From Peribacillus simplex NBRC 15720 = DSM 1321 (GTDB taxonomy: Bacteria > Bacillota > Bacilli > Bacillales > DSM-1321), in assembly GCF_002243645.1 (NCBI RefSeq), contig NZ_CP017704.1, forward strand, positions 5,581,784 through 5,645,783: a stretch of DNA of 64,000 nt, written 5' to 3'. The notes under the pieces were generated by a model that searched no databases, was not told where the DNA came from, and worked only from the letters and a program-made list of their open reading frames with translations. The position numbers were made by a program, and so were the translations under genes. Shown here one piece after another: positions 18,334 through 29,000 of this stretch (its first letter is position 1; each line of letters begins with the position of its first letter).

Positions 18334-19683
18334 TTATACAGTCAATTTTTTAATATATTTCGCAATGAAATCCGTAGTCGTATCTCCTTGGGAAAAAGCT
18401 TCATGAGAAATTATTTCCATCAGCAAAGGAAGGTTTGTTTTAATTCCTTCTATTTTATAGCTTGCCAGCGCTTCTCTTAATCTCTCGATCGCTTTATCCC
18501 TCGAATCGCCGCTCACTACCAATTTTGCGATCATCGGATCATAAAAGTGGGATACGACGGAAGTTCCATGAACCGCCAATTCATGACGGATCCCCTCACC
18601 TTCCGGAAGTTCCATGCTGGTGATTCTCCCCGGTGCTGGATAAAAGGTTTTCGGATCTTCAGCATATATGCGCACTTCAATGGAGTGTCCATCCTGTTTA
18701 ATCTCACTTTGAGTGAATTCCAATTTGTTGCCCGATGCAATATTAATTTGCTGTTCGACTAAATCCAGTCCCGTAATTTCTTCGGTGACAGGGTGCTCTA
18801 CCTGAAGGCGTGTATTCATTTCCAGGAAATAAAAGTTTTTATCCGCATCAACTAAAAATTCGAGTGTGCCCGCATTGCTATAACCGATGGATTTTACCGC
18901 TTTCACTGCAGCCATTCCCATCCTGTTTCTTGTTTCTTCGTCAAGGAAAGAAGAGGGAGCCTCTTCCACGACCTTCTGGTGGCGCCTTTGAACGGAGCAT
19001 TCCCTTTCCCATAAGTAAACAGCATTCCCAAAAGAATCCGCCAATACCTGAATTTCGATATGACGAGGCTTTTCAATCAATTTTTCTATGAACATATCTC
19101 CATTGCCAAAGAACAATTGGGCACGTTTTTGATTCCCTTCGAAGGCCTTGGTAAGTTCATCTTCATTAGCAACGGCCTGCATGCCTATTCCCCCGCCGCC
19201 TGCTGCTGCTTTTAACATGACTGGATAGCCAATCTTCTCGGCAACCGCTGCCGCTTCTGCACTATCAATTAACGGACGTGAAAATCCAGGCACCAATGGA
19301 AGTCCCGCTTGCTCCATTTTTTTCCGTGCCTCGACTTTATTGCCCATCTGCTGGATGATATCTGGTTTCGGACCAATGAATATCAAGCCGGCTTCTTCGC
19401 ATGAACGTGCGAAATCTGCATTTTCACTAAGAAATCCGTATCCAGGATGAATGGCCTCCACTCCGGTTTTCTTAGCTATTTCCAAAATCTTATTGACGTT
19501 TAAATAGCTTTCCTGTACTCTCGGGCCACCCAATAAATATGCCTCATCCGCCAACCCCACAAATGGCGAATCCGAATCTGCTTCCGAATGGACGGCGACA
19601 GTAAGTATTCCCAACTTCCTGCATGTACGAATAATGCGTGATGCTATTTCTCCCCTGTTTGCGATAAGAATTTTTCGAATCAT
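18334..19683 (-). CDS. yngH: Biotin carboxylase subunit of acyl-CoA carboxylase
   Basis: 449 residues, the usual length of a free biotin carboxylase. IANRGEIASRIIRT at the N-terminus, the glycine-rich ATP-grasp loop AAAGGGGIGM and EMNTRLQVEHPVTE are present. Carboxylates the biotin on YngHB using bicarbonate and ATP. Strong AAGGAGG before the ATG. Confidence 0.95.
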   Translation of the reverse strand: MIRKILIANRGEIASRIIRTCRKLGILTVAVHSEADSDSPFVGLADEAYLLGGPRVQESYLNVNKILEIAKKTGVEAIHPGYGFLSENADFARSCEEAGLIFIGPKPDIIQQMGNKVEARKKMEQAGLPLVPGFSRPLIDSAEAAAVAEKIGYPVMLKAAAGGGGIGMQAVANEDELTKAFEGNQKRAQLFFGNGDMFIEKLIEKPRHIEIQVLADSFGNAVYLWERECSVQRRHQKVVEEAPSSFLDEETRNRMGMAAVKAVKSIGYSNAGTLEFLVDADKNFYFLEMNTRLQVEHPVTEEITGLDLVEQQINIASGNKLEFTQSEIKQDGHSIEVRIYAEDPKTFYPAPGRITSMELPEGEGIRHELAVHGTSVVSHFYDPMIAKLVVSGDSRDKAIERLREALASYKIEGIKTNLPLLMEIISHEAFSQGDTTTDFIAKYIKKLTV

Positions 19684-19695
19684 TCGATATCCTCC

Positions 19696-21342
19696 TTATT
19701 TAGTGCGTTCCGATAGTAGGTCAAGAGTTTGTTGCCGAAGCTTATACTTTTGGATTTTTCCGGATGCTGTCATTGGATAAGCATCGGTAAATTGAATGTA
19801 ACGGGGAATTTTATGAAAAGATATTTCCCCTTTGCAATACTCTATCAATTCTTTCTCCGTAAGGTTTTCACCTGCTTTCAAAATGATCCATGCCACGACT
19901 TCTTCCCCGTACTTCTGATCTGGAACGCCGAGTACCTGGACATCGACAATTGCAGGATGTTGATAGAGGAATTCTTCAATCTCACGGGGATAAATATTTT
20001 CCCCTCCGCGGATGATCATATCTTTCAGCCGGCCTGTAATCTTGCAATAACCCCTTTCATCCATGACCGCCAAATCGCCCGTATGAAGCCAGCCTTCCCG
20101 GTCAATCGCCTGCTCAGTGGCTTCCGGGTTATTATAATATCCCTTCATTACATGGTATCCCCTTGAACAGAGTTCCCCTTGTTTGCCCCGCTGGACTTCT
20201 TCTCCGGTAGCTGGATCGACAATTTTCACTTCCACTTTCGGCAAAGCCCTTCCCACTGAAGAAACACGAAGTTCGATCGGATCGTCCGTTTTTGTCATTG
20301 TAATTCCTGGAGAAGATTCCGTTTGACCATAAGTAATCGTAATTTCCGAGATTCCCATCTTATTCACCACGCTTTTCATGACTTCAATCGGACATGTGGA
20401 GCCTGCCATGATACCAGTCCGCAACGAACGTAAATCATACTGGTCAAAGTCATCGAGATTAAGTTCAGCTATGAACATCGTCGGTACCCCATGAAGTCCC
20501 GTACATTTTTCGGCTTCAACGGTCTGAAGGACAACGCGTGGATTAAATTCCACGATGGGCACCATTGTTGCCCCTACAGAAACAGAGGCCATCGTCCCAA
20601 GTGAACAGCCGAAACAATGAAAAAACGGAACCGGGATGCAAAGCCGGTCAACTTCGGTAAGCATCATGCATTCCGCGACATTCAATCCGTTGTTGACCAA
20701 GTTTGAATGCGTCAACATCACTCCTTTTGGAAATCCTGTCGTCCCTGATGTATATTGCATATTAATCACATCATCGGGAGCCAATTCCTCCATCCTCATG
20801 TCCAGTGACTCCTCCGAAATGGATTCGCTTCCGCTAATGACATCATCCCACGAAAACGTTCCGGGATAACGCGCTTCACCTAAAACGATGATATTTTTCA
20901 ATTTTGGCAGTTTCTCAGATTGTAATTTTCCTGGTTCTGAATTTTTCAATTCAGGTACGATTTCGTACAGCGTATCTATATATGAATGATCCTTATATTG
21001 TTCCATCAGGATGATCGTCGTCGAATCCGATTGCTTGAGGAGGTATTCCAGTTCACTTGTGCGGTAATTAGTATTGACCGTAACTAGCACCCCGCCCATT
21101 TTCGCGGTGGAAAATTGGGATATAAGCCATTCCGGTTTATTGGACGCCCAAATGGCGATATGCTCCCCTTTTTTAATATCTAGTAACATGAACCCCCTGG
21201 CCGCCTTTCGGCAAATCTTTTCAAATTCGCGGTAGGAATGGCGCAGGCCCAGTTCATGGTACACCACCGCTTCATTATCACCATATTGTTCAGCTGTCCT
21301 TTCAAGCAGTTTTCCGATAGTAACATCTAGCAAATCAGACAT
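19696..21342 (-). CDS. yngI: AMP-forming acyl-CoA synthetase
   Basis: 548 residues from MSDLLDVTIG, chosen for the AGGAGGAG site before it; the frame is open 30 codons further. Motifs YTSGTTGFPKGV, YGQTESSPG, GWLHTGDLA and the C-terminal TASGKIQKYKLR are those of medium-chain acyl-CoA ligases. Activates the acid feeding the operon's pathway. Lies between the dehydrogenase and biotin carboxylase genes. Confidence 0.93.
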   Translation of the reverse strand: MSDLLDVTIGKLLERTAEQYGDNEAVVYHELGLRHSYREFEKICRKAARGFMLLDIKKGEHIAIWASNKPEWLISQFSTAKMGGVLVTVNTNYRTSELEYLLKQSDSTTIILMEQYKDHSYIDTLYEIVPELKNSEPGKLQSEKLPKLKNIIVLGEARYPGTFSWDDVISGSESISEESLDMRMEELAPDDVINMQYTSGTTGFPKGVMLTHSNLVNNGLNVAECMMLTEVDRLCIPVPFFHCFGCSLGTMASVSVGATMVPIVEFNPRVVLQTVEAEKCTGLHGVPTMFIAELNLDDFDQYDLRSLRTGIMAGSTCPIEVMKSVVNKMGISEITITYGQTESSPGITMTKTDDPIELRVSSVGRALPKVEVKIVDPATGEEVQRGKQGELCSRGYHVMKGYYNNPEATEQAIDREGWLHTGDLAVMDERGYCKITGRLKDMIIRGGENIYPREIEEFLYQHPAIVDVQVLGVPDQKYGEEVVAWIILKAGENLTEKELIEYCKGEISFHKIPRYIQFTDAYPMTASGKIQKYKLRQQTLDLLSERTK

Positions 21343-21455
21343 CAAACTCCTCCTATCAAATAAAAGTAAGAATGAACGCTTTTTGCTGTATAGATAACAT
21401 CTGCTTTTCACCAAAATGAACCCAAGCATCATTGTTCATTTTACGTTCAGAAAGA

Positions 21456-22598
21456 TTAACAGCCTAATTGTCTGGCAATAACGATTCTTTGAATTTCGGA
21501 TGTGCCTTCACCAATCTCCAATAACTTAGCATCTCTTAAATAGCGTTCCACTTCATATTCACGCATGTAACCAGATCCGCCGTGTATTTGAATCGCTTGA
21601 TTGCTGGCCCGGAACGCGGTCTCACTTGCAAAAAGCTTGGCGTATGCCGCTTCTTTTGCAAAAGGTTTTTTATTGTCCTTTAACCATGCAGCCTTATATA
21701 CCATATTCCTCGCCAATTCAATTTCCATCGCCATGTCTGCAAGCTTGAATTGAATTGCCTGGAAATTTGATATGGATTTACCGAATTGAATGCGCTCTTT
21801 TGAAAAAGCTAAAGCTCTATCAAAGGCAGCCTGAGCGATACCTACAGCCAAAGCTGCAATTGAAATCCTTCCTCCATCCAGCGTGAATAAGAATTGTTTG
21901 AAGCCTTTGTCTGGATCTCCCAATAAATTTTTCTTTGGTACCCGAACATTATCCAGAATGATTTCACAAGTATTGGAAGCCCGAACTCCCATTTTTTCAT
22001 AATTGCTATTGATCGTAAGCCCTTGGGTATCGGTTGGCATGATGAATGCCGAGATGATATTCTTGCCCTTGGAATCTTTGCCCGATACAGCAGTGACGGT
22101 AACGGTTCTTGAATAGCTGGCATTTGTTATCCATGTTTTCTCGCCATTAATCACATATTCATCACCTTCCAACACGGCAGTGGTTCTCGTACCGCCAGCA
22201 TCGGAACCCGCATTAGGCTCTGTTAACCCGAAAGCTGCCAGAGTTTCACCGGTCGTGATAGGGACCAGATATTTTTGCTTCTGTTCTTCGGTTCCAAAAT
22301 AGTAAATTGGACTTGCTCCGAGCGAAACGGCAGCTGCATAACTTAAGCCGGTTCCCCCGCACGCCTTGCCAACCTCTTCAACTGCAATGGCATACGAAAT
22401 CGTATCTCCGCCTGAACCGCCATATTCTTCAGGAAACGGAATTCCAAGTAACCCGAGTTTCCCCATTTTTTTGAATACATCCTCCGCAAACATGGACTTT
22501 GCATCCAACTCTATTGCAATGGGTTTAATTTCCTTTTCGGCAAATTCCCTAACCATTTCCTTAATCATCTGCTGCTCTTTTGTAAGTGAAAAATCCAT
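21456..22598 (-). CDS. yngJ: Acyl-CoA dehydrogenase (isovaleryl-CoA type)
   Basis: 380 residues from MDFSLTKEQ with GAAAGGGGAA upstream. FAD motifs [20 protein letters not shown] and the C-terminal [22 protein letters not shown] with [11 protein letters not shown] are complete. In this operon it most likely oxidises isovaleryl-CoA or a related branched acyl-CoA. First structural gene, with an operator-like palindrome in its leader. Confidence 0.93.
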   Translation of the reverse strand: MDFSLTKEQQMIKEMVREFAEKEIKPIAIELDAKSMFAEDVFKKMGKLGLLGIPFPEEYGGSGGDTISYAIAVEEVGKACGGTGLSYAAAVSLGASPIYYFGTEEQKQKYLVPITTGETLAAFGLTEPNAGSDAGGTRTTAVLEGDEYVINGEKTWITNASYSRTVTVTAVSGKDSKGKNIISAFIMPTDTQGLTINSNYEKMGVRASNTCEIILDNVRVPKKNLLGDPDKGFKQFLFTLDGGRISIAALAVGIAQAAFDRALAFSKERIQFGKSISNFQAIQFKLADMAMEIELARNMVYKAAWLKDNKKPFAKEAAYAKLFASETAFRASNQAIQIHGGSGYMREYEVERYLRDAKLLEIGEGTSEIQRIVIARQLGC

Positions 22599-22620
22599 AT
22601 GTTCATTCCCCTTTCTATTG

Positions 22621-22638
22621 AGACCGACTAGTTGGTCT
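22621..22638. promoter_or_regulatory. TetR-type operator between the regulator and yngJ
   Basis: AGACCGACTAGTTGGTCT, an 18-base palindrome with one mismatched pair, 23 bases before yngJ and just past the TetR gene. Sites of the ACCGACTAGTYGGT type are usual for TetR regulators of fatty-acid genes. Confidence 0.7.
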
Positions 22639-22658
22639 GTGCAAATCAAGTTTATTGT

Positions 22659-23330
22659 TTAATCCACAAGAAATTGGTTCTTCAGTAAAAATGGCTGGGT
22701 GATTTCCGCTTCTTTTTGTCTATCTGTCAATAGGGCATTCAGAATTAAATCCACGTAAATATCGCCGATTTCATCGATTGTTTTTCCACCGTCCCTTTTG
22801 TACCATTTATAGGACCAGTTCACCATCCCCAGAATTGACATTCCGGTAATTTCCACCGGCAATTCGCTGCGGAATACTCCCTTGTCAACGCCTTCTTTGA
22901 TGACGGAAAAAATGATTTCTTTATACATTTGACGCTTTTTTTTGATTGCTTCAACATAAGGTGGTTTTAAGTAAATGCTTTCTTGATAGAAAACTGAGAT
23001 GTGTGGTTTATAGAGGTCAAAAACTTTAACGAATGATTGAATGATCTTTTGCATTTTTTCTGTTGGATGGGTACTTTCTGAAATGGCTTCCTGTGCTTTT
23101 ATTAATACATATGAAATAAAGTAATCATGGATGACAAATAAGAGTTCATCTTTGGAAGAGAAATGGTGATAAAAACCACCCTTACTAGTTCCGCATGCCT
23201 TAACGATTTCGTTAACGGAGACACCATGAAAACCATGCTGATCGAAGAGCGTCAACGATGTTTCAATTATTTTTTCTTTTAACTCCGTAAGACTGCACCC
23301 CCCTTTGTATCCGCTTACATTTAACAACAT
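22659..23330 (-). CDS. TetR/AcrR family regulator of the yng operon
   Basis: Up to 223 residues; the true start is unclear because AAAGGGGGG lies inside the frame about 12 codons in and no ATG follows it. The helix-turn-helix reads VNEIVKACGTSKGGFYHHFS with the DELL that follows in TetR proteins. The C-terminal ligand domain has WSYKWYKRDG, as in acyl-CoA-responsive members. It is co-oriented and directly upstream of yngJ with an operator between them, so it probably represses the operon until branched acyl-CoA accumulates. Confidence 0.88.
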   Translation of the reverse strand: MLLNVSGYKGGCSLTELKEKIIETSLTLFDQHGFHGVSVNEIVKACGTSKGGFYHHFSSKDELLFVIHDYFISYVLIKAQEAISESTHPTEKMQKIIQSFVKVFDLYKPHISVFYQESIYLKPPYVEAIKKKRQMYKEIIFSVIKEGVDKGVFRSELPVEITGMSILGMVNWSYKWYKRDGGKTIDEIGDIYVDLILNALLTDRQKEAEITQPFLLKNQFLVD

Positions 23331-23410
23331 AAAGAGTGTGGTTATGTAGTTAACTGGATTTATTTAAATTTTACCAAATATTTAAAAATTGTCAATTTTT
23401 AATTATAAAC

Positions 23411-23440
23411 AAAAAAACAGCCCTCAAAACCAAGAGCTGT
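23411..23440 (-). terminator. Terminator after the FG-GAP-like gene
   Basis: Arms ACAGCTCTT/GAGGGCTGT followed on the minus strand by seven T, 70 bases past the stop at 23510. Confidence 0.8.
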
Positions 23441-23509
23441 CAACCTAGTTTATTTAACTAAGTTATGCCTGAACTATGATATATTCGATGCTGTACCATA
23501 TTGTCATCA

Positions 23510-24268
23510 CTATTTATTTCTTCCCTTGGCCGGTTTAACCTGGGCTTTTACAAGCTGCCATCCATTGTTATACTTCCATACTGATTTGATCTCCAATATC
23601 GAATCACGTTCATCGGGCCCTTTTACATTTTGGACTCCCATAAGCGCTTTTCCTTTACCAAAAACGGTTTTGAGGTCCAGTGAAGAGTATGGATCAACCA
23701 AAAGCTCTGTCGGTTCATTTAGTTTTCCATTTCGATAAATGCCCAATTCATCATATGCTTGTTTTCTGGAACTGACATCTATCACCACAGGCTTTTGACC
23801 TTCAATAATGATTTCCGCTTTGTATCCGTCAAGAAATTGCGCCATTACTGGAACGGATGGAGGGACTTCCAGTTCCTTCACTTTTCCATCCTTGAACGTA
23901 TAGGCGTAACTGGTTATCAACCGCTCTCTACCTTCCATCAAAACCGTGACCAATACATCCTGGACTCCATCATTATTCAAATCGGCAACCTTGAGATCTG
24001 GAGTATACCCAGCTCCGAGCGGGACGCTGATTGTACGGCGATTGCTTTCCACATTCAACTCAATTTTCTTCAGAAACTTGCTTCCTTCCTCATATGGCAG
24101 TCCCTGAACCTGGATGATGTCTATTTTCTGGTCACCCGTTACATCTCTTTTTGTTGATATATATGTGCCATCTACCTGAAAATTTTTATCATGCGCTTCA
24201 ACCGCTTGGTAGCTCAAAAATAGTGAGATGACTAAAACCGCATATTTTAGCAGATCTAACTTTTTCAT
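23510..24268 (-). CDS. Secreted VCBS/FG-GAP-like protein
   Basis: 252 residues with a signal peptide (residues 1-25, cleavage near VEA-HD). Two calcium-loop-like motifs, DVTGDQKID and DLNNDGVQD, belong to FG-GAP/VCBS repeats, so a small beta-propeller-like extracellular protein is likely. No catalytic motif is seen. It stands between the ythAB operon and a terminator and may be read with ythB (28 bases apart). Confidence 0.75.
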   Translation of the reverse strand: MKKLDLLKYAVLVISLFLSYQAVEAHDKNFQVDGTYISTKRDVTGDQKIDIIQVQGLPYEEGSKFLKKIELNVESNRRTISVPLGAGYTPDLKVADLNNDGVQDVLVTVLMEGRERLITSYAYTFKDGKVKELEVPPSVPVMAQFLDGYKAEIIIEGQKPVVIDVSSRKQAYDELGIYRNGKLNEPTELLVDPYSSLDLKTVFGKGKALMGVQNVKGPDERDSILEIKSVWKYNNGWQLVKAQVKPAKGRNK

Positions 24269-24296
24269 AGTGATAACCTCTCTTTTCCAAGATGAA

Positions 24297-25343
24297 CTAA
24301 TTTGACATTTGTCGCCGTTTGAACTTTCGACGCTGATCTTTCATGAAGATGGACCAGAAATAATAGAACCCTGGCACTAATATCGCAAAACCCACGATAT
24401 ATGTGGCAAATACGGCCCGGAATGAGGTCGGGTCGGTAAATCCTGAAAGAATCGTGACATTTGGATATATGATATAAGGTAAATGTGCGATACCATAAAC
24501 ATAACTGCCGATTAAATACTGTATGATAATCGCTATTACAGCGAGGCGAGGCATCCCTTTAACCTCCTGCTTAGAAAAATAGGGTAAGTACAGTGCTATC
24601 CCGCTAATGATGAAAAAAACGAGCGAGACGAATAACAATGCAGAGTTTTTCATCATTCCTTCGTAGATCCAATTCGCTTCGTTTTTTAACGTGAGCATAA
24701 CCAACAGGGCCATGACTAACATAAGCGGTCCCGTTATCATCGCATCCCTGCGATATATTTTGTATGCTTTCATTTCATCAGCCTGTTTTGAGTAATCAGA
24801 CAGGAGCAAAGATGATAAAAAAAGCGTGCTCATAATTCCAAACCCCACAAATGCATACTCATTCGGACTCGTGAAAAGTTTAGATAGATTCAATTCTTCA
24901 TTTCCTCTCACGCCTTCGACAAATCCAAGGTGGGTGATTGGCAATACACTGATTAATAGCCCGGGTATGATCAATCCCGTCAATCCTGAGATATACGTTA
25001 ATGCATTCTCATATTTGTCTACGCTATGCGAGAACACCAAGAAAGCACTCCTAATACATAATAGGACCAATATCAGACTCGCGGGAACGATCAAGGCTAC
25101 CCCAATTGGGAAAACTGCACCTGGAAATAAACTGTAAATCGCAATAACAAGACCAACCACAAAAGTATTAGTCACTTCCCAAGTTGGTGATAAATAGCTA
25201 TTTGCTATCTTCGTAGCATTCGTTTCTTCCTTTTTAATGTAAGTCATTGCCCAGAAGCCAGCGCCAAAATCCATAGAGGCCATGATGGCATAAAGAAAAA
25301 TAAAACCCCAGACCAGTGTTATTGCAAGAAGAGCATCACTCAT
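24297..25343 (-). CDS. ythB: Cytochrome bd-type oxidase subunit II
   Basis: 348 residues, about eight or nine membrane helices. The N-terminal MASMDFGAGFW is the CydB signature. Forms the quinol oxidase with the upstream YthA; CydB-like subunits carry no haem ligands of their own in this branch. Gap of 15 bases to ythA. Confidence 0.9.
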   Translation of the reverse strand: MSDALLAITLVWGFIFLYAIMASMDFGAGFWAMTYIKKEETNATKIANSYLSPTWEVTNTFVVGLVIAIYSLFPGAVFPIGVALIVPASLILVLLCIRSAFLVFSHSVDKYENALTYISGLTGLIIPGLLISVLPITHLGFVEGVRGNEELNLSKLFTSPNEYAFVGFGIMSTLFLSSLLLSDYSKQADEMKAYKIYRRDAMITGPLMLVMALLVMLTLKNEANWIYEGMMKNSALLFVSLVFFIISGIALYLPYFSKQEVKGMPRLAVIAIIIQYLIGSYVYGIAHLPYIIYPNVTILSGFTDPTSFRAVFATYIVGFAILVPGFYYFWSIFMKDQRRKFKRRQMSN

Positions 25344-25358
25344 ACGCCTTCCCCCCTT

Positions 25359-26720
25359 TTATGAATTCGAATCGAAAAGCCTTACATCTTTCTGTTCGGC
25401 CTTATAAATATCATCCATCACGGAATGACGTTTGAAATAATACAGAAGTGTAAACACGACTGAAACGCATAAAATGATATAAACAATAATGAACATCGTG
25501 AATAAAAATCCAAGGTTTTCGTAAGAAGTTACTGAATCCTCCGTAGTCAGCATCCTGTATATCGTCCATGGCTGTCTGCCTGTACAGGCAAAAATCCAGC
25601 CGCATTCAATCGAAATCACCGAAAGCGGTCCAGCAGCAACAAACAGCCAGAGAATCCATTTTGGATAAGTCTCCTTTTTCAGCCATTTATTCCATACCAA
25701 TGCAAACAGTGCTAACGCGATTAACCCTGAACCAATGACGACCATGGCGTTGAATAGGATATGGACATAAAGCGGCGGCCAATACTCTTCCGGAAAATCG
25801 TTTAAACCGGTCACGACCGTATCGAAGCTATTTCCAGATAGAAAGCTTAATAACCATGGGAATTCAATTCCATATTTCACTTCCTGGGCTTCCCTATCGG
25901 TATAACCGAACAAGGTGAGTCCGGCATGGTCCTTTGTTTCAAACAACCCTTCTGCCGCCGCCAATTTTTCCGGCTGTTCCTTATATAAATGCTGTGTAGT
26001 CGCATGACCGTTCAATGCCGTCAAAAAAGAAAAAACCAATCCCAATACAATACTGAGCCTCAGTGCTTTTTGGTGAAAATTAAATTCAGCTGTGCCATAT
26101 TTATTTTTCAGCATCTTATAGGCAGCAACGGCCGCTACGACAAAAGCGCCTGTAGTATAAGCAGTCAGGGCCGTATGTCCTGCCGTCACCAAGAAACTTG
26201 GGTTGAAAAATGCCGCCCAAGGATCGACATCGACGATTTCCCCATTTTCAAACCGGAACCCAGCCGGTGTCCCCTCAAAAGCATGGACATTCGAAATCAA
26301 AACAGCAGAAGCCATTGCTCCGAATGCAACAAAGAATAAACTCACGATTCGGGCCCATGGCTTGATTTTTTCAGCAGCATACACATAGATTGACATGAAC
26401 AGCGCTTCAACCATGAATGCATAAATCTCTATCTGGAATGGAAGCGCCATGACACGTCCAATCACTTCCATGAAACCAGGCCATAATAGTGACAGCTGCA
26501 CACCGGCAATCGTACCAGTCGGAATCCCGACCCCAAGTAAAACCCCTAATGTTTTGGTCCAGCGTTTAGCCATGACAACATACTGTAAATCCTTTGTCCT
26601 TTGATACATCAATTCCGCGGCCAACATCATCATCGGCAACCCGACCCCAATCGTTGCAAATATGATATGTACAGCCATATTCGTCCCAAACATCGCGCGG
26701 GCCATTTGTATATGATCCAT
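25359..26720 (-). CDS. ythA: Cytochrome bd-type oxidase subunit I
   Basis: 453 residues from MDHIQMARAMFG with AAAGGAAG upstream. Multi-helix membrane protein with the CydA blocks HIIFATIGVGLP, a GxPTGT loop, and GRQPWTIYRML. The quinol loop is short, as in the Bacillus YthA (bb'-type) branch rather than E. coli CydA. Reduces oxygen to water with menaquinol at the cytoplasmic membrane. Confidence 0.92.
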   Translation of the reverse strand: MDHIQMARAMFGTNMAVHIIFATIGVGLPMMMLAAELMYQRTKDLQYVVMAKRWTKTLGVLLGVGIPTGTIAGVQLSLLWPGFMEVIGRVMALPFQIEIYAFMVEALFMSIYVYAAEKIKPWARIVSLFFVAFGAMASAVLISNVHAFEGTPAGFRFENGEIVDVDPWAAFFNPSFLVTAGHTALTAYTTGAFVVAAVAAYKMLKNKYGTAEFNFHQKALRLSIVLGLVFSFLTALNGHATTQHLYKEQPEKLAAAEGLFETKDHAGLTLFGYTDREAQEVKYGIEFPWLLSFLSGNSFDTVVTGLNDFPEEYWPPLYVHILFNAMVVIGSGLIALALFALVWNKWLKKETYPKWILWLFVAAGPLSVISIECGWIFACTGRQPWTIYRMLTTEDSVTSYENLGFLFTMFIIVYIILCVSVVFTLLYYFKRHSVMDDIYKAEQKDVRLFDSNS

Positions 26721-26990
26721 ACTGTCTTCCTTTCTAACCTTTGTCTCTTGGTAGTATCTCCTCTGTAAAGGAAAATATTTAATAATATTCCACAAACTAA
26801 GTTTTCATAGGTGGTATTGAATGACAGTATTTTAACTTAATGATGCTTTTGGTTGATTGTTTATCGAATATTCTATCGAGGTTATTTTTGGGATATATTT
26901 ATATCGGTTGATCGCTTCTTAACTTCGCTTAGATTGCATGTACGGACCTCAATTTTATTAAAACTGTGCAAATAATCGCCCTTTCGTTCG

Positions 26991-27440
26991 TCACATCACA
27001 ACAAAGAGAGTAGATTTCACATAGTAGCCCCCGTCCAAACCTTCTGGCTTGCCAGAACCACCAGCGATAACTTTCACATCTTCCTCAATACCTTTGTTGA
27101 TGAGTTCTTGAATCTTGTTCCACTGTGGTTTGTTGGTACTGGGCCTAAATAATTTTGCAACATCCATGCATTTTTGAGGGTTAAAAGTTATAGAATCCGG
27201 CCTTTCAATACCAGAAAGTAGTTGACGATACTTCTCTGAAATACCCTCCATTAGCAGCATCTACATGCAACCACCATAATTCTTTGCTGTTCTACAATGG
27301 ATAAGATTGGGTCAATACTACCCGTTAAAGTTGTTCCAACCGTTACCACAACTGCAATGGCTTTCTTTCCGTCTTCAACAATTTATTAATCTTTTTCTCT
27401 AATTCCGAAATATCCATCTGTGAATAAACCATCACCATTG
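26991..27440 (-). pseudogene. Chimeric remnant: PLP decarboxylase joined to aldehyde dehydrogenase
   Basis: From 27440 down, three frames give VVVTVGTTLTGSIDPI, WWLHVDAANGG and GIERPDSITFNPQK, the signature of group II pyridoxal decarboxylases. The reading then passes at about 27140 into QWNKIQELINKGIEEDVKVI and AGGSGKPEGLDGGYYVKSTLF, which is the middle of an aldehyde dehydrogenase. Several frameshifts are present and both genes lack their ends. The join looks like an illegitimate deletion between two former neighbours. Confidence 0.75.
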
Positions 27441-27949
27441 ACAACACTAAGAGTGGAATCAAAGATTGCCACGAATTATTCACAACCCTCTAAATAACAT
27501 TTATTTTTATAATTTTCTGCACATAAAAAATACACACATACCCTACAATATAGTAGTCTATGTGTGTATTGCGGCCGGCATTGACTTTTGCCCAATTTCA
27601 GGAATGATTTTCCTATATATCAGATTAAAAGCACGGGTACTAGCCTATATATATTTATTTTCAATCCATAGAAAAATCTTCGACATAAAAAGAACAATAC
27701 AATACAAAAAAATCAGTTTTTTTGCAAAAGTCGCTCAATGTTTCTAGCGAGTAGATATTGCCCCATAATGATAGACTTCTATAATAAAAAAACTCTACCA
27801 GGTCGTAAGCCTTTTTAAACATATGTTCAATAAATAGTACTTTTTTGTGCTTTTGAAGAAAACTTTTGAAAAGAATTGACTATTATTTCGTAATTTTTGT
27901 GCCATTTCTTCTGTCCAATAATAGCCTGATTGTTTTACACCCATTAAAA

Positions 27950-28270
27950 GTATGAACCGTGATTCCACCACATGTTCGGGGGGATCAAAAACAACACCGC
28001 ATTTTCCTCCACCCAAAGGATTAAAAACCCCACATTAAACTCATCCACATGAATAAAGCAGTTCCTTCTAGATGTAAACGAACTCCACCCTTTTGTACGT
28101 CCAACTGCATCATTATGTTGAGAACGATAGCCTGTGAAAACTTTTACTGAACCATCACCCATTCAAACATTCGTACAGGAAGGATTCGAAGAGGTTCTTT
28201 CAGTAACTCGTACATTTCGATGTAATAATCCTAACTTTTGAATTACTTTTTTATAATAGACAGGGTTGAC
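27950..28270 (-). pseudogene. Glutamate dehydrogenase N-terminal remnant
   Basis: Minus-strand reading in three frames: EMYELLKEPLRILPVR, then GDGSVKVFTGYRSQHNDAVG, then GGGKCGVVFDPPEH. This is the substrate-binding N-terminal part of RocG/GudB-type glutamate dehydrogenase. Frameshifts near 28165 and 28090 and loss of the rest make it dead. Confidence 0.78.
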
Positions 28271-28393
28271 CTTAGTAAATCTAATACTTCACTTTGCTTA
28301 TTGTCCGGCTTTTCAGCTTGATCGATTTTGATAAGGATTGCCTCTTACCTTTTTGCACCTCGTAGGTTATAGGTTTTATCTTCTATATGAAAG

Positions 28394-28900
28394 TTAAGGA
28401 TAATCTACATTTAAAAACATAGCCACATCTTTACTTTTTTGTTTTCTCTGTTTCCGCATCCTTGCTCTATCTAATGCCGTTTCATGTAATTTTTTTTCTT
28501 CTTCTGTCTCCGGAATAACATTTGGAACACGTGTTGGACGTTTATGTTCATCAAGTGCAACAAATGTTAAGAGCGCAGTCGCTGCAATTCTACGTACACT
28601 GCTTTTTAAATCTTCAGCAATAATTTTTACAAATACCTCCATTGAAGATGTGCCTGTCCATGCCACATAAGATATAAAACAAACTGAATCCGTTGTACGA
28701 ATGGGATGTAAAAAGTCAACTGAATCTGTAGAAGCAGTTACACATTCACTTCGACTATGACGTGCTGCAGAAATCGATGCCACTTGATCGACGTCACTCA
28801 TTAATCGGCCGCCAAATAATGTATTATGATTGTTCACATCATTTGGAAATATACGACTCGTTCTTATCACCCTTGATTCTTTGCAATATTTTGCTTCCAT
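28394..28900 (-). CDS. ykhA: Acyl-CoA thioesterase, hotdog fold
   Basis: 168 residues. FPNDVNNHNTLFGGRLMSDVDQVASISA is the conserved hotdog helix and active-site region of the YkhA/YciA family; TDSVDFLHPI also fits. Hydrolyses acyl-CoA thioesters in the cytoplasm. Length is normal and the frame intact, in contrast to the remnants on both sides. The lysine-rich C-terminus is usual for Bacillus members. Confidence 0.88.
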   Translation of the reverse strand: MEAKYCKESRVIRTSRIFPNDVNNHNTLFGGRLMSDVDQVASISAARHSRSECVTASTDSVDFLHPIRTTDSVCFISYVAWTGTSSMEVFVKIIAEDLKSSVRRIAATALLTFVALDEHKRPTRVPNVIPETEEEKKLHETALDRARMRKQRKQKSKDVAMFLNVDYP

Positions 28901-29000
28901 AAACCCGTCCTCCTAAAACATGGGACCTGAAATCACCTATGTAAAATTTTAGTATATGGTAATATTATGATACAAATTTGAGCTTTTTATCCTTTTAACA

